From: Apostichopus japonicus
Taxonomy: Eukaryota; Echinodermata; Holothuroidea; Aspidochirotida; Stichopodidae
DNA: 60,000 nt
Assembly (NCBI RefSeq): GCF_037975245.1
Contig: NC_092575.1
Location: forward strand, 24,665,841-24,725,840
Reading direction: 5' to 3'
Positions 30,781-43,520 of the stretch are shown here, piece by piece. Position numbers and translations under genes: made by a program. The notes below the pieces were generated by a model. The model did no database searches. It had not been told where the DNA came from and saw nothing but the letters and a program-made list of their open reading frames with translations. The stretch's first letter is position 1, and the number at the start of each line of letters is the position of its first letter.

Positions 30781-33700
30781 TTCAAGTTATATACTCATTG
30801 TTAATACATCATAATCTTAACTGTCAGTCCAATGCATAAGATTCACTGCACTCAGTGATAAGCTGTAATGCTTCAAACAAGTTGTATGAGGTTTTTCTTC
30901 TTTGTTGAGTTTCATTTTTGTTGTTCAAAGGGAGGCATTTGAAGTGATAATTGACATAGGTAATGGTTTATAACAACATAAAGAGCTCTATTAAGTTAGG
31001 CTTGGCTGGGCTTTAGGTACATCTGCAATGGAAGTTATCTATAGGCCTTGGAAAATGTTGATAGTTTCTTGGAAAACATACTATCAAAACTTACAAGAAA
31101 TTGTGAGGATCAGACATAATGTAACATTAATACAATCAAACCAACGTACGCTCTTCTGTTGAATTGAATTTAATGATGAGAGACTTTACACTGCAAATTC
31201 TGATTATGATCAGTGTTCCCAACGGCAACTTAGACTTTACAGAAAGTACTTTGTGGTGCCCCATTTAAGTCATGCCTCAGTACTCCTTGCAACAAACAAG
31301 TGTAATCAAACGCACAACCCCAAACTACAAATTCATTAAACAACAATTGTTGTTACAATTACAAATCAATATACTGCCTGTGTTCTTCTGTCAATGTTGT
31401 TGAAAATGGTATATATGTGTGCGATATAGGCAGATATTTGGATCGAGCATGTTGTAAAATAAAAGTGGCAGAAATTACATTGTGTGCATCAAACAGAGAC
31501 CCAACCATATCGTTCAAGGATTGTCATGAAAGAAAAGTTTGAAAACTTCCAACAGACATGTATTGAAACTTAAAAAAACTCCAAAGTGTTAATAATTATT
31601 CTGCTATCATTTATTAATAAACTCCACACTGGCAATGGTTCATACTCAGCAAGCAATGCAGGACGACTTTTACTTGAATTTCTGGTTTCATTCGAAACCC
31701 TGCGGATATCTTCATCAGAAGTCATTTCCTACCCAAATTAGCAAATCAAATTACAGATCAGATTACCCTTACTGACGGTTTAATAAAACAGCAAAAAGCA
31801 TGAAAATATCGGATAACTATAATCTCTCCCAGCCTGAGAACTTTTCCTGTTGAATTCTGTTAAAGTCAACGTTCAGTTTATCCATAATTGTAAAATTTGC
31901 CCATCTAGTGCTGTTTTTCTCGTGCGGGATTTATTACCGTTCCCTTCTAAAAGAAACAGAAAATACACTTAAAGATGACAAACTTGGAAATGTCAAAAAC
32001 CGCCGGGTACCCAATGTACGTCACATCTGACAGTTTAATTGAAGCATCGTGATGTTTTTATATGAATTTATTTTCACAATTCTAAAGAAAACGTTATCTT
32101 TTCTGATATTTTACATACATCAGTTTAAAAGCTAATGTTTATCATTCACGAAAGGGAAGAGAGATGGCTGTTTAAGTAAACTTATGTTAGATGTTATAAT
32201 TAATTCTTCACAGAATTGCATATATATCATCTTAAGTATGGATTCCTTTTCAAGTTTATTTATAGATTTGACTTATAACTGCAATGAGCAAGACTACTTA
32301 AAAAATGAACAGACACACTCGTAGCATGTACAATCAAATTCACGATCACATATATCTCAACTTCCAAAGTAGATTCTGTATATAACTTGTAAGTTAAATA
32401 TTTTTCTAGCCTCTGGCTAAAGTTGTTCCAATTAATTATCCTTGCAGGTGGAGTCACGTCTGACTACTCGAAGAAGTTCTTGAGACTTAGCTGTCAAGGA
32501 TTGACAACTTGGTTTGCTTTTCGTTTTGCCACGGTAATAATTTGCTTCATCCACAAACTCTGACCCCAAAATACATCAATAGCTTAGAGCTATGTTTGCT
32601 ATTGCTCAAGTCCTAATTTTCTTCTTCCACATACATCAATGACGTGATTGGTTCCTTGCGGACGACATCATTGGCTTCAGTTTGGCTTGCCATCTGTTGC
32701 CATCAGCTGATAAAAAACATGTATGTGAAAGAGAGAACACCGAACAACATATAAATTTTATTTGGTAAATACTTCAGTATCCAAATTATGGAAAAGACCA
32801 AGGACCTAGGTTCATATCCGTATATGATATGATATGATAAACACAAGTTGTGCCATGAAGTTGCATTATTGGACAATAATATAACCTGGAATGTCACTAT
32901 TTATTATACTGTTGTTATTGCACAGACTCCGGAGCTCTGAAACTGTTTATCCTGACAGGGTACAAAGTTTCAGAATAAAAAATAGATTGTAACTGCTGTA
33001 ACATTGAAACAGTATAAACATACATATGACATTTAAAGTATATTCCACTATGTCTGTCTTAATGGGGATATTATTTTATATTTAATACTGCAAGCATCAC
33101 TGTAGCGTGATTGGCAATGAGGTGCCTTCTTACATTCCCACATGCTCAGCACAAGGAGTTGAAAGAGAGTTCCCTGCCTCCTCAACCTTTGCAATCTTTC
33201 CATCACGTTTATGATTTCCTATTGCCCTTTAATGTCCTTCCTCAGATCCTATTTCTTCCTACTCTGTGTTTTTGTTTCACGACTCACAAAACGCCAATCT
33301 GGGAAATTTTATGACAATCCAGACGTTGTTTGATAATTAATTCATTAATAATGTCAGTATATTTCGGTTACTAAATTCCCCAAAGAGAAGACAAACATCT
33401 GTTAAATCAATTTTAATATTTTTGTATCAAGATAAAAACAAAGCAATGGTTAAAATCTATAATGCTGCCAAAAAAATGTGTAGGTCGTAGCCAAGGTCTT
33501 CCTGGACACAATTATATCAAATATGAATTGTTATTGAACTGTGAATAGAATGTTCTTAATTAGGTAGATCGGTGTATTACATTCATGTTAATAGAATATA
33601 TCATGGATGGGGGGGGAGGGGTTTGGTGACATTGGTACTTTTTTTCATAGTTTCCATATTTCGAATTAGCAACATCATCAAGCAATCAGAAAGGGAAAGT

Positions 33701-34299
33701 GAATTTAGACCATGACAGTAATTTGATGAAAGGTTTCTAAACATATCAAACAAGAACTAGTACATGAACTTAGTATGCTGACTTTTTTTTAAGTAACTTG
33801 CTTACTATTTGTATGGTTTTCATTAAGGTAAAAAAGTGTCCACTTAATTAAAGCAGTTTTGACATTCAGTCACTAAACCCTTCCATATCAAATATTTCTT
33901 AAAATAAAGTGACAATTGATCAAGTTTAATCAACTTCTTGCACTTTTTCATTAATCAATCTTTTATGTAAATCAATTGAGTATATACTTCATAGTTCCAT
34001 ACAATGCTAACAACTTCACTGTTTGATCAAAAAACTTTACTTATATTCACAAATTTGAAATAAAGCTAATTGACTACTCAATATAATTGCCAGTTAACTT
34101 GTTAGGCAATGTACATGTCAAAACGGAAGGCTACTAGCTAGGTTTTAGACTTTTACAGAGCAGAATTGGATTGAGATGGTTATGTTGAAACAGGCAATGG
34201 GAAGCAGTTGGGGGGGGGGGGGCTTAAATGTAACATCTAGATGATAGCATATTTGGGAAGGTTAAAAATCCAATCGTGAAGAAATTCGGTAGAAAAACA

Positions 34300-34476
34300 A
34301 TGAAAAGAGCAGTCGCTCCTGCAGACATAATTTATGCGCATAATTATTATGGACTAGTACCGTATGATCATGACGTACACAATGGTTCTGCAATCGAGTG
34401 TGACATCAAGGATTTTACTCCTCAGAGTGACTGGTTTAGGAATTTGCTGAGACAGACATCCTCCTCTCCAAGGTAA
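34300..34476 (+). CDS. Unrecognised open frame, possible exon
   Basis: From the first ATG the frame gives 58 codons with balanced composition, including DIIYAHNYYGLVPYDHDVHN and DFTPQSDWFRNLLRQT. It is open upstream to at least 34276. A good AAG/GTAACT donor lies near its end (AAG at 34469-34471). I do not recognise the peptide, no partner exon was found nearby, and no poly(A) signal is close. It may be an exon of an unknown plus-strand gene in intron 1, a decayed transposon piece, or chance. Confidence 0.2.
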   Translation: MKRAVAPADIIYAHNYYGLVPYDHDVHNGSAIECDIKDFTPQSDWFRNLLRQTSSSPR

Positions 34477-34995
34477 CTTTTCATGAAAAATTCTCTAAAG
34501 GGAGGTTTTTGTCGGGGAAAACTGCTTGAGGGTAGTTATTCTTGCAGCATACTGAGACGGCTAATTAAACCATGGAGGTAAAACTCCATGATTAAACTGA
34601 CAAGACTTCCTACCTCCAGCTTTCTTCTCTATAAAAACTATGACTAATTAATGTTTTTTTTTCTTTTAAAGTGATCTTTGTTTAATAGTCAACTGTTGAA
34701 TACTAGGCTTTGATACTTCCCATAGGGCTTACAATAATCTTAATCCCAAAGATAAATCTCTCGAGGTAACCTGGCGCTCAGATCATATGAAAATAGCCAA
34801 TTAGTCTATTTAATTCATTAACTAGCACTATACAGTATTAAATGCACAGGTGGCATTCCTCAGCATGTGTATAAATAAATCTACATGTATTAAACCACAG
34901 CACCACTTACAAAAAACAGGATTGAGGTTGGCTGTATGTGCACTTAAAGTTTCTGCTACAAATTAAACCAGTCAGGGTAGCCTATATGGTAGCTG

Positions 34996-35159
34996 CAGTG
35001 GTGGAAAAAAACCACAATGGCAACCCCCAAACTAGAGCACCAATGGTGCAGAAGCTCATACCTTTTCGAGCTGAAAAATGTAGGGCCCACAAAACCAATT
35101 TTGGGCCCGTGAGGGATAACCCCCCCCCCTCCGTTAGCAGAATCCTGGCCACACCACTG
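34996..35159. mobile_element. Possible small MITE with CAGTGGTG ends
   Basis: The 164-bp segment begins CAGTGGTGGAAAA and ends in the reverse complement of CAGTGGTGTGGCC. CAGTGGTG termini are typical of hAT relatives. The flanks do not show a clear 8-bp duplication, so the borders or the identity may be wrong. Confidence 0.4.
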
Positions 35160-35570
35160 GCTATAATTCCTATTTTCCCCTTTAAATCCTATTTTACCCA
35201 CTCTCTCAAACAATACCACTGGCCTACCCTATTAAACTTTCTCCCCCTCTACCTTAGCAGACATAACAAGCACTCCCTACAAGACATAACTTCACAAGCT
35301 GCCTACATACCTCACGCTCAAAGACTTCTAAGAATCGGCAAGTGCTGATTGGCTATAGGGCTCTCATGCTTACAGTTCAACAGTTAATAACAACTCCCAG
35401 TCCTGCTTTAATTCCACTAACAGCCTCCACAGAGCTTAACCACAAATGTAAACAAACACTGCAGGGATTGGGAGACATATTAAAGGAGCTTTGGCAAAAA
35501 GTGAAGGCTCAGATTTTTTTAAACAATGGGGATTAATTGTAATTGATTAACTTTTGACCAATTTTTTTTA

Positions 35571-36221
35571 GGCATCACCTTATTCATACACAATCCAACA
35601 ATCATCAGTTCAACTTTGAATATGATCCATCAAAATCTTGAGGAGATTGAGATATTTGAAAATATTACAAAGAATGACCCCCGATGACCCCCTAAATGAC
35701 CTTTGACCTCAATTTTCCGAACACCCCTCGTAACTCTCATCCCGAGGAACATTGTGACCAAGTTTCATTATAATTGGCCATACACTGTACGAACAGGAGC
35801 AATTTGAAAATATAGGGCCGCGGCCCGGGCCACAAAAGACCCCTAGTTGATCTTTGATCTCAAATTCATGAACACCCTGAAGGTAAAACTACCATAGCAC
35901 TATCGTGACAAACCCTCAACATTGTACCATGGAATCTGTAGGAGAAGAAGCATTTTGCGTATTTCCACAAAATGGCCCATAACGGCCCACAGGTGACCTT
36001 TGGCCCCAAATTTTGGACCATCTCTAATGGCCCTATACCCAATGGTCCTTGTGTCCAAGTTTCATGAAATTCCATCAAAGACTGTGCGAGTGGGAGCGGT
36101 TTTACCAATTGTTGACGGATAGAGTGATAGAGTGATAGAATGATAGAGTGATAGAGTGATAGAGTGATAGACGCCGCACTGTAACAATAGCTCACACCAG
36201 CATGCTGGTATGAGCTAAAAA
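35571..36221 (+). mobile_element. Composite repeat: three 148-bp units, 8-bp microsatellite and terminal hairpin
   Basis: Three related units of about 148 bp carry TGACCTTTGACCT (35697), TGATCTTTGATCT (35848) and TGACCTTTGGCCC (35994) at corresponding places. Matching words follow each, such as CCAAGTTTCAT and CAAATTT. Then come six and a half copies of ATAGAGTG (36119-36170), the word ACGCCGCACTGTAACAATAG, and a 28-bp near-perfect foldback AGCTCACACCAGCA/TGCTGGTATGAGCT (36189-36216) followed by AAAAA. Unit repeats, microsatellite core and 3' hairpin recall non-autonomous Helitron-like or 'pearl'-type elements of marine invertebrates. The class assignment is inference. Confidence 0.65.
36119..36170. 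repeat. (ATAGAGTG)n microsatellite
   Basis: Six full 8-bp units plus a half unit, with one unit reading ATAGAATG. It lies inside the composite repeat just before its hairpin. Confidence 0.95.
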
Positions 36222-36659
36222 CTACATCTCTTGATATTTTGTGATATGTTGCGATATGAGATGTTCCATAATGACATATATTTTTCATAGAATAGAGTGT
36301 TCATAACATTTACTGTTTTGCTTTGATTTGTTACTAGAAAGTCTTTACCATCTTTTCGTCACATCCATGCATGCAGCAAATATATTTTATGGAAAGCATC
36401 TAGGTTAAAAAAAGGACCTCACTATAAATATAGCTACATAACAGTTAGTGCACAGCTGCAGAAGTTCAAAAAGACCTGAAAGTACCTTCTGTAATCACTG
36501 TGTTTTTTTGCTATTAAAGTACCTTCTTTTTTTGTCTTTTTTTATCAAAAGAGAATTGGACAAGGCAAGGGCAATCAAGAATGTTACAACTTAAACGTTT
36601 CTGACATTTCAGCCCTCAAACACTAACAACTTGAGCCACGAATAGAAAAGAAATAAAAT

Positions 36660-37000
36660 TTGTTGTTTTGAAGGGTTCCTTGAGACAAAGGGCAAGAAGA
36701 TTTAGATCTTCTTTCCAGATATCAACTTGGCGGGAGCTAGGAGAGAAAAACAGGATATTAGTCTTGGTAAACGCTGCAAACCAACCACTGGAGGAGCGGC
36801 AGATGGCGGGTTCAGTAATTGATCAAACTTTCGTGCCGGAAAAACCGCAGTTTCCAACTTTAATTAAAAGCCTTGGGATAGGGATCGATAAAACGCAGCA
36901 GAGATCGCCAAGCAACAGTTGGGCTAAATCCTTGTTTTCCCAGAATAACGTCGATTGTCGACTGTTTGTCCAACCAGAAAATGGAGAATTTCGCCGGAGG
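36660..37000. other. GC-balanced, low-repeat island, possible regulatory element
   Basis: This is a complex, CpG-containing block inside AT-rich DNA. It includes GATTTAGATC and TTTAATTAAAAG, along with CAGATGGCGGG (YY1-like). A 122-codon plus-strand frame (36668-37036) crosses it, but it starts at TTG and the first ATG is far inside. It has no splice context and resembles nothing I know. I treat it as non-coding. Confidence 0.25.
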
Positions 37001-40000
37001 AGTATAGGATTGTCTACTTCTGCCTCTTCGTCCTGAATATCAATGTTTGGAAACGATCTGCATTTTTTTAGATTCTAGCTGTTTCTCTGATCTGGCATGC
37101 ACATCATGTGTGTCAACACTAATTAAAAATAAGCATTTTCCACAGGAGATTGCCTCCTTTATTTACCTTTTTTGTTTCGTTTGCTTTGGTGCATACGCTG
37201 TTTACAATTTACGAGGTTAAATGCAGATGGTTGCATTCGGTTATTAAAATTGCATCACGCTTCTGCACATATTGCCAGCAGATATCCTAACTTTGTTTAC
37301 TAAGATAGATACACATGTGCATAATGTACCGAAAAACTGCTATGATAGTATAAAATTGTCTCGTTCAAAATTGTAGCATTATTGGTTATTATTAGCCTAT
37401 AACGTAATTATTACAAAATGGCGTATATTATTTAGCCTGGAGAACTGTATAGGCAACCTGCATTAATGGCCTTGGCCTACACCTACTATGAATGTGCAAT
37501 TGTCTTAGGAATGCGATAAAGTTTATCCTGGAAATATCCAACAGATTATCGTTGAAGCCCTGAATATGTATCCTTTGATTTTTCACAAATAGATGAAGTA
37601 AATTATTTAAGTTTTAATAACACATACCTCCAATTAAACCATGGGTTAATATACCTTCACTATACTATGATGCATGCCTATTTTAACAGTGTATCAAGCA
37701 CTACAGTACTGAGCAACTCTATAAGTTCCTTTTTAATAAGATCCTTCAAAAGGAAGGATGAGGACACAGGAAGAGATTACAAAATCAATGTAAAACGGAT
37801 TATGCAAATTACCGCGCAAAATGGATCCGGACTATAACACAGGAACGGTAGTAGATAGTATCTTTGGCGTGATTAGGTTATGAAACGACCTAGAATACTG
37901 AATTAAGAAGTACAGTGTAGGGTTCAATATTTCAATATAAGTCTCCCTTAAGTGTCAGAATGCACTTTGTGTCTGACTTAGATACACAGCAGGTATAGTA
38001 CATATAAACATCAGAGGTTGCCCAGTGTCCTTGTAGATATGCAATTGCTTCATGAACGAATGATAGATCTGTACAGAGTACATTCACAAGCATTTAACTT
38101 CGAAACTTGGTTCCCCGGCCGCATGAATTAAATTTATGTCAGTCATAAAATGAAGAATATTACAATAATCCATATCTATAAATATATTTATATATCACAT
38201 TATCCCATGGATGGACAAAGTGCAGGATATACGCTCCCAATGTTCAAAAACCTGCACGAAGTGTACGCACAATTAATTCCATGTGTTACATAGAAACAAG
38301 ATATAAGTTATAACTGTCTAGACTTTTTTTTAGAATGTGTGTTAATAAAACAGCTGGTGGCGTTTGTCAACGTGATGTATCACGCTGACACATTAATATA
38401 CACTTGAGCAATTTCAAAACGGTAACTTGCTAGGATACATTAATGTCACCTCAGATATTTGACACCTTGAAAGGTCTATATGTTATCATGTTACAGGCGT
38501 AGCTAATCGTCAGTAAAAACTTGTACAAAAACCTTTTTTGCCCGATAACTTTAACATGTCATGACATTTACTCTTATCTGTAGTTTGTGTTAAATATAAT
38601 TAGTTTTAAATGTGAGGGAAATTCTCTTGAAATTTTTCAAATTTTTCATCCCGATCTGGATGATAGGGGTTAAGAGAGGACATACTGTAGGTTTAACTAT
38701 AATGTATTTACTTTTGAGGAACTAAAACCTTGCTTCATACTTTGTATAAGAAGCAGCAGATAAGTTGAATATTGTCATGATAATGATTAAAATTATTGAA
38801 CATAAATTGAACATTTATTTTCTTATAATTTTGGCATATATAATTAGGCCAGCTTTAATAATTGTTATCTACATATATATATAGGTTTAAGAGAATACCA
38901 CCCATCCAGCACTTCTACAGAGGACGTTATCACATTGGTCCCGATGGATGTGATCTATACTGTTTACAGATCTCTAAACACGCTTGAAATTAGTGCTCAC
39001 AAGCATGAGACTTACATCAATGTAGGAACTTGCATATATGCAGATCTTCACCCTGCATGGGTGATCGACTAGTTCAACATTCCACTTGCACAGTTAACTG
39101 GCCAAACAAAAAAACAAAAGGCTTTAGAAAACACAAGTTTAGGTACATATTGCCAATCAGTTTTGACTTGAAAAGCTCTTTGAAAATATGTATCAAGGAA
39201 ATCTCTTCTACAATAATTACAAACTACATTGTGGACTAATGTGAGAGCGCCCTCTATTCTGGAGAACTCCATATCATTCAGTTCGAAGTTGGTAGAAATT
39301 TGATGGTTATATGGGTGAATTTCAAGAGATCAAAATCTTGCAAATTCATTGAAACATAAATGAATACAGGACTGCATGCATGAAAGGCTTTAACAGAATT
39401 GACTACCTGTGCACTATTTCGTGATAAAATAGAGCATAGCTTAGACAAATGTATTTGTGAAATATGTGGATATTAAGATATTATTAATAACTATATAAAT
39501 TTTATAAATACCACTCTATAACCCAGAATCTTAAACATTAAAATGAATTATTGCAGTCAAGCTAACCAACTGCTCTGTTATTGAACAGAGCTATCAAACT
39601 TATTTTCAAAAGCTTCATAGCAAAAAATTCTGCTTCAATTTTCCATATTTTTTTATTTTTAGTAGCTTTTACCTATACCGAATCAAAATTTTCAACCAAA
39701 ACTGAAATCAAATATCTTTCACCCAGCAGGAGTGGGAGTAAATGACTTTATAAATGTGTATTATAACTAATGAAATTACGACACTTGGAGCGAACGGATC
39801 CTGAACATTAACATTCCAAACATTACAAGTGTTAATTACATTTTTTCCCCCGCTCACGTTAATTTTGATAGTGCAGGAACAATGCCGTTTTGACTCACAA
39901 GGCAGGGACACTGATATACTGAGCAACAGTTTACGTCCCATGCCATAGCGTCCTCTAGACACATGGGATTGAAATTAGAAGGTACTTGGATCATCTAGGG

Positions 40001-43000
40001 AGCTTATACAATTCCCTGCTTGGATTTTGTTTCCAAAAACTAAACAGGAATGATGCAGTGAAGCAATGAAACATGCATAATTTGCAATGAAACAATTTTT
40101 ACATTCCTGTATCAAACTTGTGATTTTTGTATTATGAAATATGAATTCAGCGCATGAGCTCCAAGGCTAAAGATACGTGTACATGTATACACAAGCTTGA
40201 ATGTATTAATTTATGCAGCATATCAAACAGATGCTAGTGTAATGCAGATCTATGGATTAGGGCAGGATTATGGTATGTAAAGAACCTTCACAGGATAGGA
40301 TTAATGCTTAATCACAACTAGTAACTATGGCAACCTGAACATATTGACATAATCGTAAATAATAAATCCTTCCCTTTGTGAGATGATTGCACCAAAGTGA
40401 AAGTTTAAGACATACCATATATTATTTAATAGATAAAAGAAGTATGAACATATTATTTAACAGATGAAAGAATTAGTATATACAGACAGGACAGAAATAA
40501 TTATTTGTACATTTCTTAGCATTAGAGATGACATTTTGGTAATATTGATGGGAATACAATTGTAAAACAGTTTATTATATATCACCAAACTGTTAGTACT
40601 GATAGTAGATAATGTACGGAGACAAAATATCCACATGATGCATGTGATCATCGCAAAGATATCACGATTGATGAAAGCCAGTCGGATGTTGTCGGATTGA
40701 AAATTCTGTGAAGAATACACAGGTTAATTAAGCCTCAAATCTTACTGGTTTGGGGATTTACTTTGTTCCTCTCAATTGACCTGTCTCCAGTATGCACTCT
40801 CCTCTTAGTCCTTAACCCTATGAACTTGGTAACATTTTAGCCCTGCCTCCCCCTCTCCCTCCCCCCGCCCCCTCTCACTCAGTCTCTCTTTCTTCCGAAT
40901 CTAGGCAGAGGATTGAAATCTTATTTTTGTGCAAAAGACATATTTTGTACTACTGCATAACAGATATGGCGTTTTTCGTTGAACATCGCCCTGAGGGAGC
41001 TAGGATTTCGTATTTGTGGGTCAGCTTGGATGATAAAAAGGTGCTTTATCTTTGAAAACCATATCAACTTGCTTTGTGATATTTGATGAAATACTAAGTG
41101 GTCATATGCATGTCCCGGGCAGCATGAAAGATCGACCACTCATGAAAACATTGGACCTCTGAAAATGTTGTACATCCCCTTCCCCCCCCCCCCCCCCCCA
41201 TCTACAACACTTGTTTGGACTTGGGAAGAGAGAGGATGGGAAATACAGACTAATATTCAAATAGTGTGAGATTATTGAATATTCCCATTGGCCCACTAAA
41301 TGAGGGAAATTAGCACTTATACTGTAGGGAGCCTTAATGCTTTTCAATAAACATTGATATATAAGCTGTCTAATAAATTGTCTTTCGTATCTTGATATCC
41401 AACTTGAAAAGCTACCTTGCCCTGTATTACAAAGAAACTGAGGCATCTGGAGTTGAGAGCTAATTTGCCCTTTATCAAAATTAATGCAACCTTTCCCAAT
41501 ACCCCAACGCTCCAAACCATCTCCCCCTAAAATGACATGTTTTTTATGACCATTTAGTCCTCGGGCTGCAAGAGCAAAAAGCAAGAGCGTCTACAAAGAT
41601 GTGCATAGTTTAATTCGATGACAATAATTTGTAATGATCACTTTTGACTGCCCATAACAGCTTATAGTTCTCAAAAACAACCATTATCATTTGAGAACCA
41701 CTGAGTTTGTCTCAGCTGTCAGGGGGGAATATTAAGAACATCATAAACGGGAAGTCCATCTACTCGAGGATAATGCAGTTTTACCCTCCGGCCGAGTACG
41801 ATTTTAGGGGTGCTTGTTTGATCTGTCGAAAATTGTAGTGCTAAGAAAGAATCAACGCTTTCCTATGCTGTCCGTCGTGTAAAATTACCCTCAGACTCAG
41901 TTTAAACTGCTGCTTGAATCGAAAATGAGATTAGAAAGTTAGAAAATGCATTGAAATAACAACTTCTCTCTTTGCGGCTTTACGGTAAAAAGTTCTTACT
42001 TGACTTTGAAACAAAATTAAATCGAATGAAACATCAGAGAGGTGTTAATATAATGTGCTTTAGAGATGTAAAAAGTTTGGAGTATGTGTTAGGATGTCAA
42101 AAATGAAAGCAATTTAGATCATGTGAACTGTTTTCCTGTCATGTATGACAACTTCTTGTAAAAGAATTAACCCATTTAAAATTAAAAGTAAATAAATAAA
42201 TTAGAATGCTTTTAACCGGCAGGGTCTGATAAGAAATTTGGTATAGAGACAAATGAAGCATCATTTTTTAAGGTACCAAAATTAACGGATAGGCTGTACC
42301 GTTTACTTTGTGTCACTATGACAACATAATTTTTAGCACAACAATTCTCACCATGAATATCATATCAATACAAATTCAAGGACAGAATGTCACAAAATTG
42401 ATGCATTTGAAAACATGTATTTGTAGTCAACTTAGCACATCTAGCATTTCTGGAGTCAGTGTATAGTTAAATATCAACTGCAGGAATTGGGTAAGGAAGT
42501 TTCAAGGCAACCTTTTTATCTGTCACAACTTTTATACACACTACTAAAATGAATGCACTTAATATTACCCTTCACATAGCCACAAAAGGGTGCCACATCA
42601 TGTCAGTGCAGGCACTCTCTTTAACCTTTTATACTGTTCATAATAAACGGTTAATTTGAAAAATATAATGCAATGTAATAATCAATCTGCTCATTATTAA
42701 GAATGAAACAAGATATCACTAGAGCCAAAACAAAAACAAAAACAAAACATTTCCATAATAAATTTAATATTTACTTCCCCCCCCCCCATCCCTCACCCAT
42801 TTTATTAGCAATTTACATTTAAAGCTAACTATGGTCAGGTCACATGACTCACATTCTGTGCAAAGTATCACACATTCAGTATGCCACAATTGTTCAATAT
42901 ATCTATCTGAACAGAATTACCCAGAGCTGGCAGACTATAACCAACACATGTGCATGCAAACCGCATATTTTTGCATTTCACACATTTCAGGGGCTTGGAT

Positions 43001-43340
43001 ACTACTTTGACAGACAGAAATGGAAAAATTGTGGAGGGTCAAGAAAGGTAGGGAAGACTAGATCAAGACTGCCTTAGTTTATCAACTGACGATAATCCAT
43101 AGAATCCATTGTATGGTTGATCTGCATGTTCTGCATGAACCTACTGGTTCTTAACATCCATCTTGAACTCAGGAAGCAGAAAAGTGCAGCAAAAACAATA
43201 TAACCTAGGTAATTTGATCATGTAGTTTGTATTTGTATGATATTGTATGTGATTAGGACATTAGGTCGAATCGGTTGTCCTTCCTTATTAATGAGAGTTC
43301 GATTAAAAGAGCAGGGGCTTAAAACACTCGAAAATCTGCT

Positions 43341-43520
43341 GACCTAAAATGACCTTTGACCTCTACCATTGTACTCAATATGAGGCATCAAAATTCCAAG
43401 CATGAGTTTATAGATTCCCTTTCTTGAGATATTCTGACTTCCCAGCAAGGCATCACACTTTAGACCTAAATGCCAACTTGTTCTGAAACATGGTTGAAAG
43501 CCTTCATGATTTCAAAAGTT
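43341..43520 (+). repeat. Decayed repeat fragment with perfect DR1 site
   Basis: GACCTAAAATGACCTTTGACCTC matches the start of the first unit of 35571-36221 (CCCTAAATGACCTTTGACCTC). The identical TGACCTTTGACCT is at 43350-43362. The rest is too diverged to align by eye, so it may be a fragment of the same or a related family. Confidence 0.5.

Noticed and set aside
36668-37036. 122-codon plus-strand frame
   Set aside because: It starts at TTG, not ATG, and has no splice context, poly(A) signal or familiar motif. It is kept only as a compositional island.
41102-41584. 160-codon minus-strand frame
   Set aside because: It reads through a long C run (Gly-Gly-Gly stretch), has low-quality composition and no exon borders. 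Chance is more likely.
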